DNA of 64,000 nucleotides from Alphaproteobacteria bacterium (GTDB lineage Bacteria; Pseudomonadota; Alphaproteobacteria; Caedimonadales; UBA1908): NCBI GenBank assembly GCA_013911655.1, contig JACESU010000002.1, positions 252,901 to 316,900 of the forward strand, read 5' to 3'. Shown piece by piece: positions 16,803 to 25,240 of this stretch (position 1 is its first letter; each line of letters starts with the position of its first letter). The notes under the pieces were generated by a model. It saw only the letters and a program-made list of their open reading frames with translations, ran no database searches and was not told where the DNA came from. The position numbers and the translations under genes were made by a program.

Positions 16803-17768
16803 TGGCTTAAACTCCAGATAAGAAAGCTAATCTCAGGGATTAGAACAAGCGAATTATATGAAAATAAAGACTTATTGTCAATATTAAGTCAAAAATATAT
16901 CGATTTTTAAAAGTGTTACATTAGTCTTCATTTTCAAAGTGTTATAGTTCTCTTCCTGAGAGATTTTTCGAATGATCGAAGAGTGTCATCAAAGAAAACG
17001 ATATTGATGAAAGGGAAATTAAATTATGCCAGTTTAATCACACGATTATGAAGCGTAATGAAAAAAATATTTTGGAGATTTTCTATTTGTACCGCCTATG
17101 TTTGTACGCTGAATTCAGGTAGTACCAGTGGCCAAAAGCTTTGCGGTCTTTTTCCCTTTTTTGAAGCAAACGTAACGCCAGGTGAAAGCAAGATAGTGGT
17201 ATGGATCAAACTCTTTGAGCAAAGACGGAGTGCGTTTTCGATTTTCCTTCTTTCTAAATTTGACAGGATGCTAAGAAGCAAAACTATGCGGGTCAAGATT
17301 GGTCACTTTTTATGTACTGTGCCTTATCGAAGTCATGATGAAGATAATCATGCAGCGAAAATAGCCAGGAGACGATCGAGGGAAATTTTTCGGGGGCATC
17401 TGAAAAGCGTCATGACCATCTTCTATAAGAAGTAGTTTTATTTGGATGACAGGGTTTAAAAGCGTTACAAGTAAAGGATTTCTCAGCTATATTCCTATTT
17501 TGCTAAGTTTTTAAGAATTAGAAATGACGATTTTTGCGCGCGCTTCATGGGTTTTTGGATCCTGTTCTTTTTCGGTAATAATACGAGTAATCTCAAGCTG
17601 GCTTTTTTTAGTAAAGGTGGATTAAGAGAGCAATAAAAAAAGATATTGTGAAGATTTTTATTAAGCGGAATTAGTGTAATCAATTTTTTACAAAACTAAG
17701 AAAACGTCAAAATGTGACGCGGGCTTGATGCAAGGGAAAAGCTCGTAAGACCGTAGGAGAAGAGATAA
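16803..17768. other. AT-rich stretch of about 1 kb with no convincing gene
   Basis: The region between two minus-strand secreted-protein genes is clearly richer in A and T than its surroundings. One plus-strand frame of 125 codons (17058-17435, beginning MKKIFWRFSICTAYVC) has a signal-like start but no clear ribosome site and no recognisable domain; it may be chance. The part just above 16803 should hold the promoter of the coiled-coil gene at 15687. I see no tRNA, insertion sequence or repeat array. It may be decayed accessory DNA. Confidence 0.4.
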
Positions 17769-17771
17769 AGA

Positions 17772-17805
17772 AACCAGCTGCCCTCCAGTTTGAGAGCAGC
17801 TGGTT
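17772..17805 (-). terminator. Intrinsic terminator of the four-module secreted gene
   Basis: A 10-base perfect stem AACCAGCTGC (17772-17781 with 17796-17805) with a 14-base loop lies 18 bases past the stop of the gene at 17824 and is followed on the minus strand by TTTCTTTATCTC. Confidence 0.75.
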
Positions 17806-17823
17806 CTGATGAGATAGTTAATG

Positions 17824-18813
17824 TTACTTGTAACGCCTTTGTTCACGCTGTCCGTTGGCTGCATAGTGAAGCTTGGCATGTGCCATTTGCTCAAAGTAGG
17901 GGAGGCTAATCAGGGCAGCGTTTACATCTGCGTTGTACTTAAGATAGTAGTAGGGATCAAAATCTGCTGGAACTGCAATTTTGAAAGATCTTTTTTCCAG
18001 GAAACCGCTGTTTCGATAATGGTTTTCAGCGAATGTGCGTCTCGCATAAGAAGGCTCTTTAGAGGCCGCAGTTGCTACATCAGGGTTTAAGGCTAAATAT
18101 TCTTCCACGTCGAAGTCATTAGGAAGTGCAATAGTAAAAGCGCGTCTTTCAGCTTCGCCGTATTCCACAAAATGTTTGATGGCTGCGTAATTTGGATCGC
18201 TTTGGCTATAAGCCATCGCGGCAATATCAGGGTTTAGTTGAAGATACCGGGTTGCATTAAAGTCAGCAGGAAGCTTATGTTTGCGGTTTTCATCAAAGCC
18301 ATACTCTACAAAGTGTTTGATCAGGAAAGTATCAATTGGTCCTAATGAGTCATTATGAACACTTCTCACATCTGGATTATAAAGCGCGTAGAGCATGGGA
18401 TTAAAATCTTCATTAAACGCAACAGAAGATGAGGGTGCTTGATCGAATTGTGCAATATACGGTGAGATGTCCTCGTTAAAAACGCTTTTTAGAAAAGGCA
18501 CTAGTAATGGCACGACTGAGCGCGAGACAGTCAACGTGAGCCCGTACGCCGTATCGGTGTAGGTGATAAGGTTGGTAGCGGTCAAAGGACGCAGCATGTG
18601 GGTCGTTTCGGGGTCGTATAGCTCGCTTCTGATTTCTTGCAAATCTTCGGGATCGGTAAAAATAGCCTTGATACGAACAGCCCTTGAATTTGGATCTTGC
18701 TCTTTAGTAAGGTGCACACCGTCTAAGATCATAGAAGAGGCAGATGCGGTATGAGGGGTTGCGACCACTAAGGCTGCGCCAAGTAGTAGAACAGATAAGT
18801 TTTTCTTAATCAT
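17824..18813 (-). CDS. Secreted protein with four tandem YL-NPDV-HY-G-E-R modules
   Basis: The ATG at 18813 has GGAGGATACC directly upstream, so I prefer it to an in-frame ATG 21 bases earlier. A signal peptide (LSVLLLGAALVVATPHTASA) is followed by a 105-residue region without known similarity. Four tandem modules of 47-51 residues then fill residues 134-329. Each reads roughly F-x4-YL-x2-NPDV-x2-A, then HY or HF-x3-G-x2-E-x-R. Examples are DFDVEEYLALNPDV and AENHYRNSGFLEKR. The protein ends at RRYK, the same end as two other proteins of the island. Similar short modules are known from large secreted proteins of other alphaproteobacteria. No function can be assigned; a structural or surface-binding role is possible. 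Confidence 0.65.
   Translation of the reverse strand: MIKKNLSVLLLGAALVVATPHTASASSMILDGVHLTKEQDPNSRAVRIKAIFTDPEDLQEIRSELYDPETTHMLRPLTATNLITYTDTAYGLTLTVSRSVVPLLVPFLKSVFNEDISPYIAQFDQAPSSSVAFNEDFNPMLYALYNPDVRSVHNDSLGPIDTFLIKHFVEYGFDENRKHKLPADFNATRYLQLNPDIAAMAYSQSDPNYAAIKHFVEYGEAERRAFTIALPNDFDVEEYLALNPDVATAASKEPSYARRTFAENHYRNSGFLEKRSFKIAVPADFDPYYYLKYNADVNAALISLPYFEQMAHAKLHYAANGQREQRRYK
17827..18414 (-). repeat. Array of four tandem ~48-residue protein modules
   Basis: Modules span residues 134-180, 181-229, 230-280 and 281-329 of the protein starting at 18813. They are diverged from one another (shared residues are mainly F, YL, N, DV, A, H, G, E, R), so the duplication is old. The DNA copies are not near-identical. 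Confidence 0.7.
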
Positions 18814-19026
18814 GGTATCCTCCATAAATTGCATAGTATTTTCTATATGGATACTATTTCATTATATGTCAAGTTCAAAAAATGAACAATAGGTAGATCT
18901 TTTTGCTAGTGACGAGAGTGAACGGTAAGCTCGTCTCGAGGGGATGATAACACTCTTTGTCGTAAGGCAAAAGGGGGAGGGAGGTCAAAGGTTAGGGACT
19001 GAAACGTAAGAAAAATAGGATAAAAT

Positions 19027-19052
19027 AAAAGAAGGGCCCCATGGGCCCCCCT
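19027..19052 (-). terminator. Intrinsic terminator of the long coiled-coil gene
   Basis: On the minus strand a GC stem built from GGGCCC and GGGGCCC around a central AT is followed by TTCTTTTATTTTA. It lies about 30 bases past the stop at 19079. A separate 20-base perfect palindrome at 19062-19081 overlaps the stop codon itself. Confidence 0.75.
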
Positions 19053-19078
19053 TTATTAAAGTAACTTCTTTAAAGAAG

Positions 19079-20833
19079 TTATTGGTATTTACGACCTTCG
19101 TTTCTGCCGTGAACACTATAGTGATGCATAGCATAGAATTCTGCTGGCACATCAGAAGGAGCAGAAGATGCCACATCTTGGTTAAGCTGAAGATACTTTA
19201 CTGCATCGAAATCTTCAGGAAGCAAATTATCATAGCTACGTGACTCATTTTTTCCTGAAGTCTGATAGTGGATCGCAGCAAAGTCTTCAGGAGCTTCTCC
19301 CAGAGACACCGCATATCTGTAAATGTCAATGTTATTGATCAGGTAAGACTTAACATTGAAGGGCTTGCTGCTAGAGGTTTGTGTTGACGGCTGAGAGGAA
19401 GTCTGGGTGACAACTGGTTCTCTCTCGTAAACGTCTACTCGTACCTGAAGCTGAGCAACGCTTTGCTTTAGGGCACGAATCTCTTCTTCGTGGCGACGCT
19501 GCATCTCTTCAATTTGGCGTTGCGCGTTTTGAAGAGCCGACTCTTTTTCCTGAACGACAGAGCGCATCTGGGACTTTTCGCTTTCTTTTTGTGCAGCTTC
19601 CTCGATCAGAAGGCGAACTTGCTCTGCAAAAGATGTCGCTTTGGTGCGTTGCTCTTCTGCGTCACGCTTCGCGTTCTCAAGTGCACTTTCAAGGCTTGCG
19701 ACGTTTTGCGTTGCAAGGTTGTATTTACCCTCTAGCTCGCTGTGAGTCTGCTTAAGGCCTTCCAGCTCTTGGGTTGTCAGATGGTGGCTCTGCGTAGCCT
19801 GGGTCAACTTTTCTTCACGGTCGCGAAGGGCGTTTTGTGCTTCACCTAAGAGGCGTGCAGTTTCCGCGTGCTCTTCAGTCTTGAGCCTAAGCGCTTCCTT
19901 TTCCTGGTCTAAGGCAAGTTGAAGATTGTCAGCGACTGATTTGTCAACAGATGAAGAAATCGTTGATTCATGACCGGCAATGATGCGGTCTAGTTCTTCG
20001 ATGCGGTCTACGTGTCGTTGTACAGCTAAAAGAGCTTGCTTGTTTACTTCTTTCAAGCGCACGACTTCTTGTTGAGCGTTGGTGGCTTCTTCTTCAGCAT
20101 CGTGCAATGAACTTGAAAGGCGACGCTCTTCTTCACCTGCTTCTTGCAGTAATTGTTTTGCTTCTTCAGCTTTTTGTAGAAGGTCTGCTTCCACAAGCTT
20201 CAAATTTTGAAGCTCTTCTTGAGCAACCCGTGCGAGTTCGGCCTGGCGGTTTTTCTCTTCTTCAAGAAGTTGTGCCGATTGAAGAGCCTTAGTTGTTTTT
20301 CTCTGCTCCATAAGCATGGAGGTTGAGTGTAGCCCTTCTTTTTGCGAGAGGGTTTGTTGTGCCTCTTCCGCTTGCTTTTGGGCCAGCTTCAGTTGAGCCA
20401 TAAGTTGTGAAGTCTGAAGCTGTTCTGCTTCGAGAAGTCTCTGTACCTCACCTGCGTTTACGCCAGAAGAAGAGGGTGCCGAGGAAACTTTTGAAAGCGC
20501 TTCTTGTGCTTGACGCAGCTCTTCATTCTTGGCGGCTTCGAGCAAGCGCAGTTCTTCGTTCTTGGCTTCTGAGAGCAAGCGCAGTGCTTCGTCTTTTGCA
20601 ACAGCGTCTTCAGCCAGTTTCTGCCTCAGTTGTGCAATGGCACCCTCACGGTCACTGATCTCTTGAAACATTCCTTTGTAGCCTGTGAAGAAAGGGCTAG
20701 TTGGTTTAGGTAGCTGGTAGCCTTTGTCTTCTATAAAGGCGTCAAAAGGATCTTTTTTACTTGCAAAAACGGGGCTTGCAAGGCTGGAAATGGCTGTTGC
20801 CACCAGAAGAGAACGTAGGAAAGTCTTTTGCAT
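19079..20833 (-). CDS. Secreted long coiled-coil protein with two C-terminal YL-DV-HY modules
   Basis: The 584-residue protein starts at an ATG preceded by AAGGAGCAGTAA. A signal peptide (LLVATAISSLASPVFA) is followed by a near-continuous coiled coil from about 65 to 465, dominated by Glu, Gln, Ala and Leu, with local repeats such as EALRLLSEAKNEELRLLEA. A Ser/Thr/Gln linker (TQTSSQPSTQTSSSKP) joins this rod to two modules at 490-537 and 538-584: KPFNVKSYLINNIDIYRYA, and LPEDFDAVKYLQLNQDV with HHYSVHGRNEGRKYQ. The layout is an exported rod with a C-terminal tandem head. A cytoskeleton-like or surface role is conceivable, but the sequence does not show one. Confidence 0.65.
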   Translation of the reverse strand: MQKTFLRSLLVATAISSLASPVFASKKDPFDAFIEDKGYQLPKPTSPFFTGYKGMFQEISDREGAIAQLRQKLAEDAVAKDEALRLLSEAKNEELRLLEAAKNEELRQAQEALSKVSSAPSSSGVNAGEVQRLLEAEQLQTSQLMAQLKLAQKQAEEAQQTLSQKEGLHSTSMLMEQRKTTKALQSAQLLEEEKNRQAELARVAQEELQNLKLVEADLLQKAEEAKQLLQEAGEEERRLSSSLHDAEEEATNAQQEVVRLKEVNKQALLAVQRHVDRIEELDRIIAGHESTISSSVDKSVADNLQLALDQEKEALRLKTEEHAETARLLGEAQNALRDREEKLTQATQSHHLTTQELEGLKQTHSELEGKYNLATQNVASLESALENAKRDAEEQRTKATSFAEQVRLLIEEAAQKESEKSQMRSVVQEKESALQNAQRQIEEMQRRHEEEIRALKQSVAQLQVRVDVYEREPVVTQTSSQPSTQTSSSKPFNVKSYLINNIDIYRYAVSLGEAPEDFAAIHYQTSGKNESRSYDNLLPEDFDAVKYLQLNQDVASSAPSDVPAEFYAMHHYSVHGRNEGRKYQ

Positions 20834-21067
20834 TTACTGCTCCTTGAGGTTGGTTTGCAAAATGAATCTGGCCCTGGTTCATTACCATTTGGCACAGATT
20901 AGTGACGATGAAACATGACCTATTGACACTTGTCAAGGAAAAACCTTTTTGGAATTAAATGTTTTTTTTGAATGACTAAAGAAATACTATTTTCTACTAG
21001 ATTGAAAATAGTGACTGTTTGAAATAAAGGAGTGATGAGAATATTGACTAATTGAGTGAAATTTTAT

Positions 21068-21104
21068 ACCGGCAAGAGAGGAGGTCTCCTCCCCGGCCGG
21101 CATA
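21068..21104 (-). terminator. Hairpin after the short module protein gene
   Basis: An outer stem TGCCGG with CCGGTA and an inner GAGG/CCTC stem form a compound hairpin just past the stop at 21112, followed on the minus strand by TATAAAATTTC. Confidence 0.6.
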
Positions 21105-21111
21105 AATAGGC

Positions 21112-21702
21112 TTACTTGTACGCACGTCCCTCTTGTTGCGCATAGGTCAGGAAGTGGAAGGTCAAAAAGGTGTTAGGATCTTGATTTCCCTGCCGTGCAG
21201 CTTCTAGGACGTCGGGATTAAGAAAGCCGTAAAGGGCGCTGCTGAAATCCTCAGGTGCTTGAAGCGTGTGTTGTAGAGGAACTGGCAAGGTGCTGACAAA
21301 GGAGGGCGCCGGATCTTTCTCATCATCCTTCTTTTCTTTGAAAAAGTTTTTGACGTCGCGGGCGATACGCCCTGCCTCTTTGCCGGCACGGTCAAGCTCG
21401 TTACTTGGTTTTTCAGAAGGGCCGCCGACGGATCCATGGGAGGACATTTCTTTCACTTGTGCACGAAGGGTTGCAACCTCTTCCAAAAAGGCACCCTTTT
21501 CTGCCTCTTTACGTGTAAGCAAATGCTTTACAAAGTCTTGATATTCAGGAGTAAGTCCGGAAACGGTCAAGACAGGGGTCGAAGGAGCTGCGACATGATA
21601 TTGCGCTAACGCTTCTTCAATATGATCGGAGGCAAAGGACAAGGTGCTAAAGCTCAGGGTGGCAGCTGTCAAAAGAGCAGTTTTGATAAAGACGGATTTC
21701 AT
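21112..21702 (-). CDS. Secreted protein with one C-terminal YL-NPDV module (short paralogue)
   Basis: The 196-residue product has a signal peptide ending near SFA-S, then SDHIEEALAQYHVAAPST and LTPEYQDFVKHLLTRKEAEK. A short coiled coil and a linker containing PSNELDRAGKEAGR follow, and the protein ends with a single module, APEDFSSALYGFLNPDV to QQEGRAYK. The same parts occur in the same order in the upstream gene at 21900-23009 (SDLLDEALTAYN, TSNEVGRLGAEVGR, FQVYRYLALYPDV, SEGRFYK), so the two are tandem paralogues differing mainly in coiled-coil length. AAAGGAACAAGCT precedes the ATG. Function unknown. Confidence 0.6.
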   Translation of the reverse strand: MKSVFIKTALLTAATLSFSTLSFASDHIEEALAQYHVAAPSTPVLTVSGLTPEYQDFVKHLLTRKEAEKGAFLEEVATLRAQVKEMSSHGSVGGPSEKPSNELDRAGKEAGRIARDVKNFFKEKKDDEKDPAPSFVSTLPVPLQHTLQAPEDFSSALYGFLNPDVLEAARQGNQDPNTFLTFHFLTYAQQEGRAYK

Positions 21703-21856
21703 AGCTTGTTCCTTTCATCAAACAAGTTAGTTCACGATGAGAAAAGTAAAAGAACTTCTCTTACAAGATCAGCCTAGAAAATGAAGGGAAGTCTGTCAAA
21801 CATCAGAAGGTTGAAATAAAAGGATGTTTTTAAGCTTTTTGGTGTAATAGGCAGTT

Positions 21857-21881
21857 CCCCTCGAAGGTTAACCTCGAGGGG
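21857..21881 (-). terminator. Possible terminator after the longer paralogue
   Basis: A perfect 8-base stem CCCCTCGA/TCGAGGGG (21857-21864 with 21874-21881) with a 9-base loop lies 19 bases past the stop at 21900. No T run follows on the minus strand. Confidence 0.4.
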
Positions 21882-21899
21882 TAGGAGAATAGTTAGAAC

Positions 21900-23009
21900 T
21901 TATTTATAGAATCGTCCCTCTGAGATTCCATAGATGGCATAGTGGATCAGGGCGAACTTCTCGGGGCTCACCTCCGTTTGTTTTTGTGAGGCTTGTGAGA
22001 CATCGGGATACAGTGCAAGATATCTGTAAACCTGAAAATCACGTGGTACCGTAAGAAAGGCGCGTAAATAATCTGGAAGATGGCTGATGGGTTGCGAAGA
22101 AAAAGCTCTAATACTATCACGTTCGCTCAGCGCTTGTCCGATACCACCAAGCACTTTACTCCAACGTCCCACTTCGGCACCCAAACGTCCCACTTCATTA
22201 CTGGTTTTTTTGCTGGGAGCAGGGATCAGTGTCGCAAGTTCTGCAAAGCATTGTTGACGAAAGACAAGCTCTTTTGTCATTGTTTCTTGGAGTGCGGCCA
22301 GTTTTCCCCCATGGCTCTCTTGTGCGTCTAAGAGCTCAGCTGTGCGTAGAGCTAGTTGTCTCTCATATTCTTCCTTAGTTTCAGAAAGCTTGGTAACGCC
22401 TAAGGCGATTTCTTTCTCATGCTCTTCGTTGATTGTGGCGAGTTCATGGGCGCGCAGCGCAAGCTGGCGCTCATGGTCTTCTTGTGCTTGTTGGAATTGC
22501 GCTTGGAGGGCACTTAGATTTTGAGAAAGTAGTTTCTTTTGATTTTCACTTTCTTCAAGCTGTTTTGAAAGCTCTTGCATGCTCTCCTGACAGCCGCATT
22601 CTAAATCGCTGTCGTCGGACATATCGGAAAGGAACGTAGGGGCGGGCACAGGGGTGGACACAGGGATCCCTGTGATTGTCACATCCTCAAGCTGTAGGCG
22701 AAGTACTTCTTTTTCGCTGGCAAGCTCTTGATTTTGAGTAAACAGAACTGACCGCTCTTTTTTTTCAGATTCAAGTGTTTCTAAAATCTCTTTGTTAAGA
22801 TCCACCAGATTACTTTTTTGTGAAAGAAGTGCGAGCACAAAGCCTTTGAGCTTTTCAGAAATATCTTCAGCGTCTAAGGGTTTACCAGAGCTTGTTTTGT
22901 TGTAAGCAGTAAGGGCTTCATCAAGAAGATCAGACGACGCGAGGGCGTGTGGGGCTAAACCCAACAGGGTCCCAGCTAAAAGCAAGAATTTAAAAGTATG
23001 ACGTGACAT
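21900..23009 (-). CDS. Secreted coiled-coil protein with one C-terminal YL-PDV module (long paralogue)
   Basis: The 369-residue protein has a signal peptide ending near ALA-S, a conserved N-terminal part shared with the gene at 21112, and a long Glu/Gln/Leu coiled coil at roughly 65-265. Two Cys sit in LECGCQESM. The coiled coil holds internal repeats around ERQLALR (HERQLALRAHELATINEEH and EYERQLALRTAELLDAQESH). The C-terminus is one module, DFQVYRYLALYPDVSQAS to HYAIYGISEGRFYK. AAAGGAAAAGTCT precedes the ATG. It is the most upstream gene of the minus-strand island and probably has its own promoter between 23010 and 23200. Function unknown. Confidence 0.62.
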   Translation of the reverse strand: MSRHTFKFLLLAGTLLGLAPHALASSDLLDEALTAYNKTSSGKPLDAEDISEKLKGFVLALLSQKSNLVDLNKEILETLESEKKERSVLFTQNQELASEKEVLRLQLEDVTITGIPVSTPVPAPTFLSDMSDDSDLECGCQESMQELSKQLEESENQKKLLSQNLSALQAQFQQAQEDHERQLALRAHELATINEEHEKEIALGVTKLSETKEEYERQLALRTAELLDAQESHGGKLAALQETMTKELVFRQQCFAELATLIPAPSKKTSNEVGRLGAEVGRWSKVLGGIGQALSERDSIRAFSSQPISHLPDYLRAFLTVPRDFQVYRYLALYPDVSQASQKQTEVSPEKFALIHYAIYGISEGRFYK

Positions 23010-23204
23010 AGACTTTTCCTTTCTGTCAGAGGGCGTTAAGGAGAATATTTGAACACGGGTAACGCAAAAATTCTAGAAATGATCACGATAATTGTCAAGG
23101 AGGATAAAATAAACGGATCTTATTTCTTTACGTCTTTTGGACTCCTTGACATGTCACGCAGCCTCACCTTATGGTGACATTTTAAAATTAAGGATATCCT
23201 TTAC

Positions 23205-24536
23205 GTGGCGACCCCAAAAGAGCTTGGCTTTGTTCATGCAACGTCCCTTGTCATCGGTAATATGGTGGGGGCTGGTATCTTTCTCCTACCGTCCACGGTC
23301 GCAGTCTACGGATCCATTGGTCTTGTGGGATGGGCGCTCACAACGCTGGGCGCGCTTTGCCTGTCCATGGTTTTTGCAAAACTGAGCCAGCGCTATCCTA
23401 AAACAGGAGGTCCCTACGTTTACAGCCGCAAAGCCTTTGGTGACTTTGTGGGTTTTCAAGTGGCGTGGAGTTATTGGATCTCCATTTGGGTCAGCAACAG
23501 CGCCGTCGTTATTGCGCTTGTCGGGTTTTTAACGGCGCTTTTCCCGGCTCTTGGGGCACATCCGCTTTACTCCCTTGGCACAGCGCTGGCATTTATTTGG
23601 GGACTCACCTTCGTGAACATGCGCAGTATCCGCACCGTGGGTGACGTGCAGATTCTGACAACTTTCCTCAAAGTCCTTCCTCTTATTGTGATGTGTGCCG
23701 TGGGCTTTTTCCATGTAAAGTTTGAGAACTTTTCACCGCTTCTAACGCCAGGAACGAATTTTTTTCAAGGTCTTTCTGGGGCGGCGGCTGTGACTCTTTT
23801 TACTTTTATGGGACTAGAATCCGCCACGATTCCGGCTGAAAACATCAAGGCCGCCTCAAAAACTATTCCGCGTGCCACCATGCTTGGGACCTTTATCACA
23901 GCCCTTCTTTATATTGGCTCGTCGGCCGCTGTCATGGGAATTTTGGGCATCACAAGGACGGCCGCTGATCCCGCCGCCTTTGCCAGTGCAAGCGGCATTG
24001 CATTGGGCCCTTGGGCGCTTACAGCAGTTGCCGTGTGCGGTGCCATTGCAAGTTTCGGGGGGCTTAATGGGTGGATTCTTCTGCTGGGGCAAATTCCCTT
24101 GGCGGCGGCGCGCGATCATCTCTTTCCCGAGATCTTTGCCAAAGTCTCAAAGCGGGGGCTGCCCGTGGTAGGATTATTTATTTCCTCATCTTTGGTGTCG
24201 ATCTTGCTTTTCTTGAATTACGAGGCAGGCCTCTCGGAACAGTTGCGCTTTCTTGTGACCCTTACGACCTTTGCAGTCCTCTTACCTTATTTCTACTCCA
24301 GTGCGGCCGAGCTCTTTTTCTTGCTGCGTGATTACCACCGCGGGACAGCGCCTTTGGTCCTAAAGCATTTAATTGTCACCTGTCTTGCACTTCTTTATTC
24401 CTTTGGCACTATTGCGGGGGCGGGCGAAGAGATTGTGTTTTTTGGCTTGTTCCTTGTTATGGGAGGAATCCCCGTTTATGTCTGGATGAAAAGCCGGAAA
24501 CACCCTTCCCACGTTTCTGCAAGCGATCACGAGTAA
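23205..24536 (+). CDS. Amino acid permease of the APC superfamily
   Basis: The 443-residue membrane protein has about twelve hydrophobic helices. The first helix carries the APC substrate-binding signature in VIGNMVGAGIFLLPSTVA, and the sixth contains FTFMGLESATIPAENIK, where the family binds the substrate. The closest well-known relatives are the arginine/agmatine and cadaverine-type exchangers (AdiC group); the substrate cannot be named from the sequence. Start is a GTG at 23205 with AAGGAT about ten bases upstream. It is transcribed alone on the plus strand and ends in a strong terminator. An intracellular bacterium could use it to import host amino acids, which is inference. Confidence 0.85.
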   Translation: MATPKELGFVHATSLVIGNMVGAGIFLLPSTVAVYGSIGLVGWALTTLGALCLSMVFAKLSQRYPKTGGPYVYSRKAFGDFVGFQVAWSYWISIWVSNSAVVIALVGFLTALFPALGAHPLYSLGTALAFIWGLTFVNMRSIRTVGDVQILTTFLKVLPLIVMCAVGFFHVKFENFSPLLTPGTNFFQGLSGAAAVTLFTFMGLESATIPAENIKAASKTIPRATMLGTFITALLYIGSSAAVMGILGITRTAADPAAFASASGIALGPWALTAVAVCGAIASFGGLNGWILLLGQIPLAAARDHLFPEIFAKVSKRGLPVVGLFISSSLVSILLFLNYEAGLSEQLRFLVTLTTFAVLLPYFYSSAAELFFLLRDYHRGTAPLVLKHLIVTCLALLYSFGTIAGAGEEIVFFGLFLVMGGIPVYVWMKSRKHPSHVSASDHE

Positions 24537-24540
24537 AAAT

Positions 24541-24578
24541 GAAAAGAGCGCTTTGAGGTGCCTCAAAGCGCTCTTTTC
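24541..24578. terminator. Bidirectional terminator between permease and secreted protein genes
   Basis: An 18-base perfect stem (24541-24558 with 24561-24578) containing GAGCGCTTTGAGG, flanked by AAAA and TTTT, lies between the converging genes ending at 24536 and 24602. Confidence 0.92.
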
Positions 24579-24601
24579 AAGGTCACTTAAGAAGGTTCTT
24601 G

Positions 24602-25126
24602 TTACGAGAGGTGAATCTCCCATTTTGTTTCAGATGCCTGAATCCCAAGGGCTGTTTTAAGGGCTTCAGTATCAGCAGGATTTGCTACTCCCAAGCTCGC
24701 CGCGATGGTCGCAGGAAAATACACGCTTATGTTTCGTCCAAACAAAGCACCCTCTGGATTTCCTTCCTGAGCAAAGCGCTTAAACGTTTGTAAGAAGGCA
24801 GAATCGTCGATGTTGCCTTGAGTAAAATGAAGCTCGAACCCTGCAAACTTATGAACTTCGGCTTTGTAGCTGTCAAACTCAGCCATAAAAATCCAACCGT
24901 TTGGAAATTTTGCAACGACGCTAGTCCTGGTAAAGGGAACAGCTGCAAGGTCGGCAGGGGTGCTGATGGTATAAGTTTTACTCGCAGCGTCATAAGGAGG
25001 GAGGACTTTTTTTACAACGGGTCCTGAATAACGCTCGCGGTTAGAGGGGCGTGGTGTTGTGTCTTGTGAAGCAAAAGCTGGAAGGGTAAGCGCAAGGCTC
25101 AGAAGAGTGAAGACGATTTTTTTCAT
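24602..25126 (-). CDS. Secreted protein of unknown function
   Basis: The start is the ATG at 25126, with AAAAGGACTTCC directly upstream; an ATG 15 bases earlier overlaps that site. The 174-residue product has a classic signal peptide (MKKIVFTLLSLALTLPAFA-S). The mature part, with ISTPADLAAVPFTRTSVVAKF and KFAGFELHFTQGNIDD, looks globular but matches no family I recognise. It is separated from dapE by about 115 bases and probably transcribed alone. Confidence 0.62.
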   Translation of the reverse strand: MKKIVFTLLSLALTLPAFASQDTTPRPSNRERYSGPVVKKVLPPYDAASKTYTISTPADLAAVPFTRTSVVAKFPNGWIFMAEFDSYKAEVHKFAGFELHFTQGNIDDSAFLQTFKRFAQEGNPEGALFGRNISVYFPATIAASLGVANPADTEALKTALGIQASETKWEIHLS

Positions 25127-25240
25127 GGAAGTCCTTTTCATTTTTTATGAGATATCAAGAGCATACTGTTTGAATGGTCAAAAAACTTTTAAGAAATGGT
25201 TAAGGATCTATTAATGAACAGGCGATTGGAAAAGGTTTCT

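Noticed and set aside
17100-17220. Minus-strand sequence EFDPYHYLAF similar to the start of the island module (FDPYYYLKY)
   Set aside because: Only about seven residues match and nothing of the later HY-x3-G-x2-E-R part follows before a stop; likely chance.
19062-19081. 20-base perfect palindrome overlapping the stop codon of the gene at 19079
   Set aside because: It could be an operator, but its AT-rich sequence at a gene end next to a terminator is better explained as part of the termination region; no second copy was seen.
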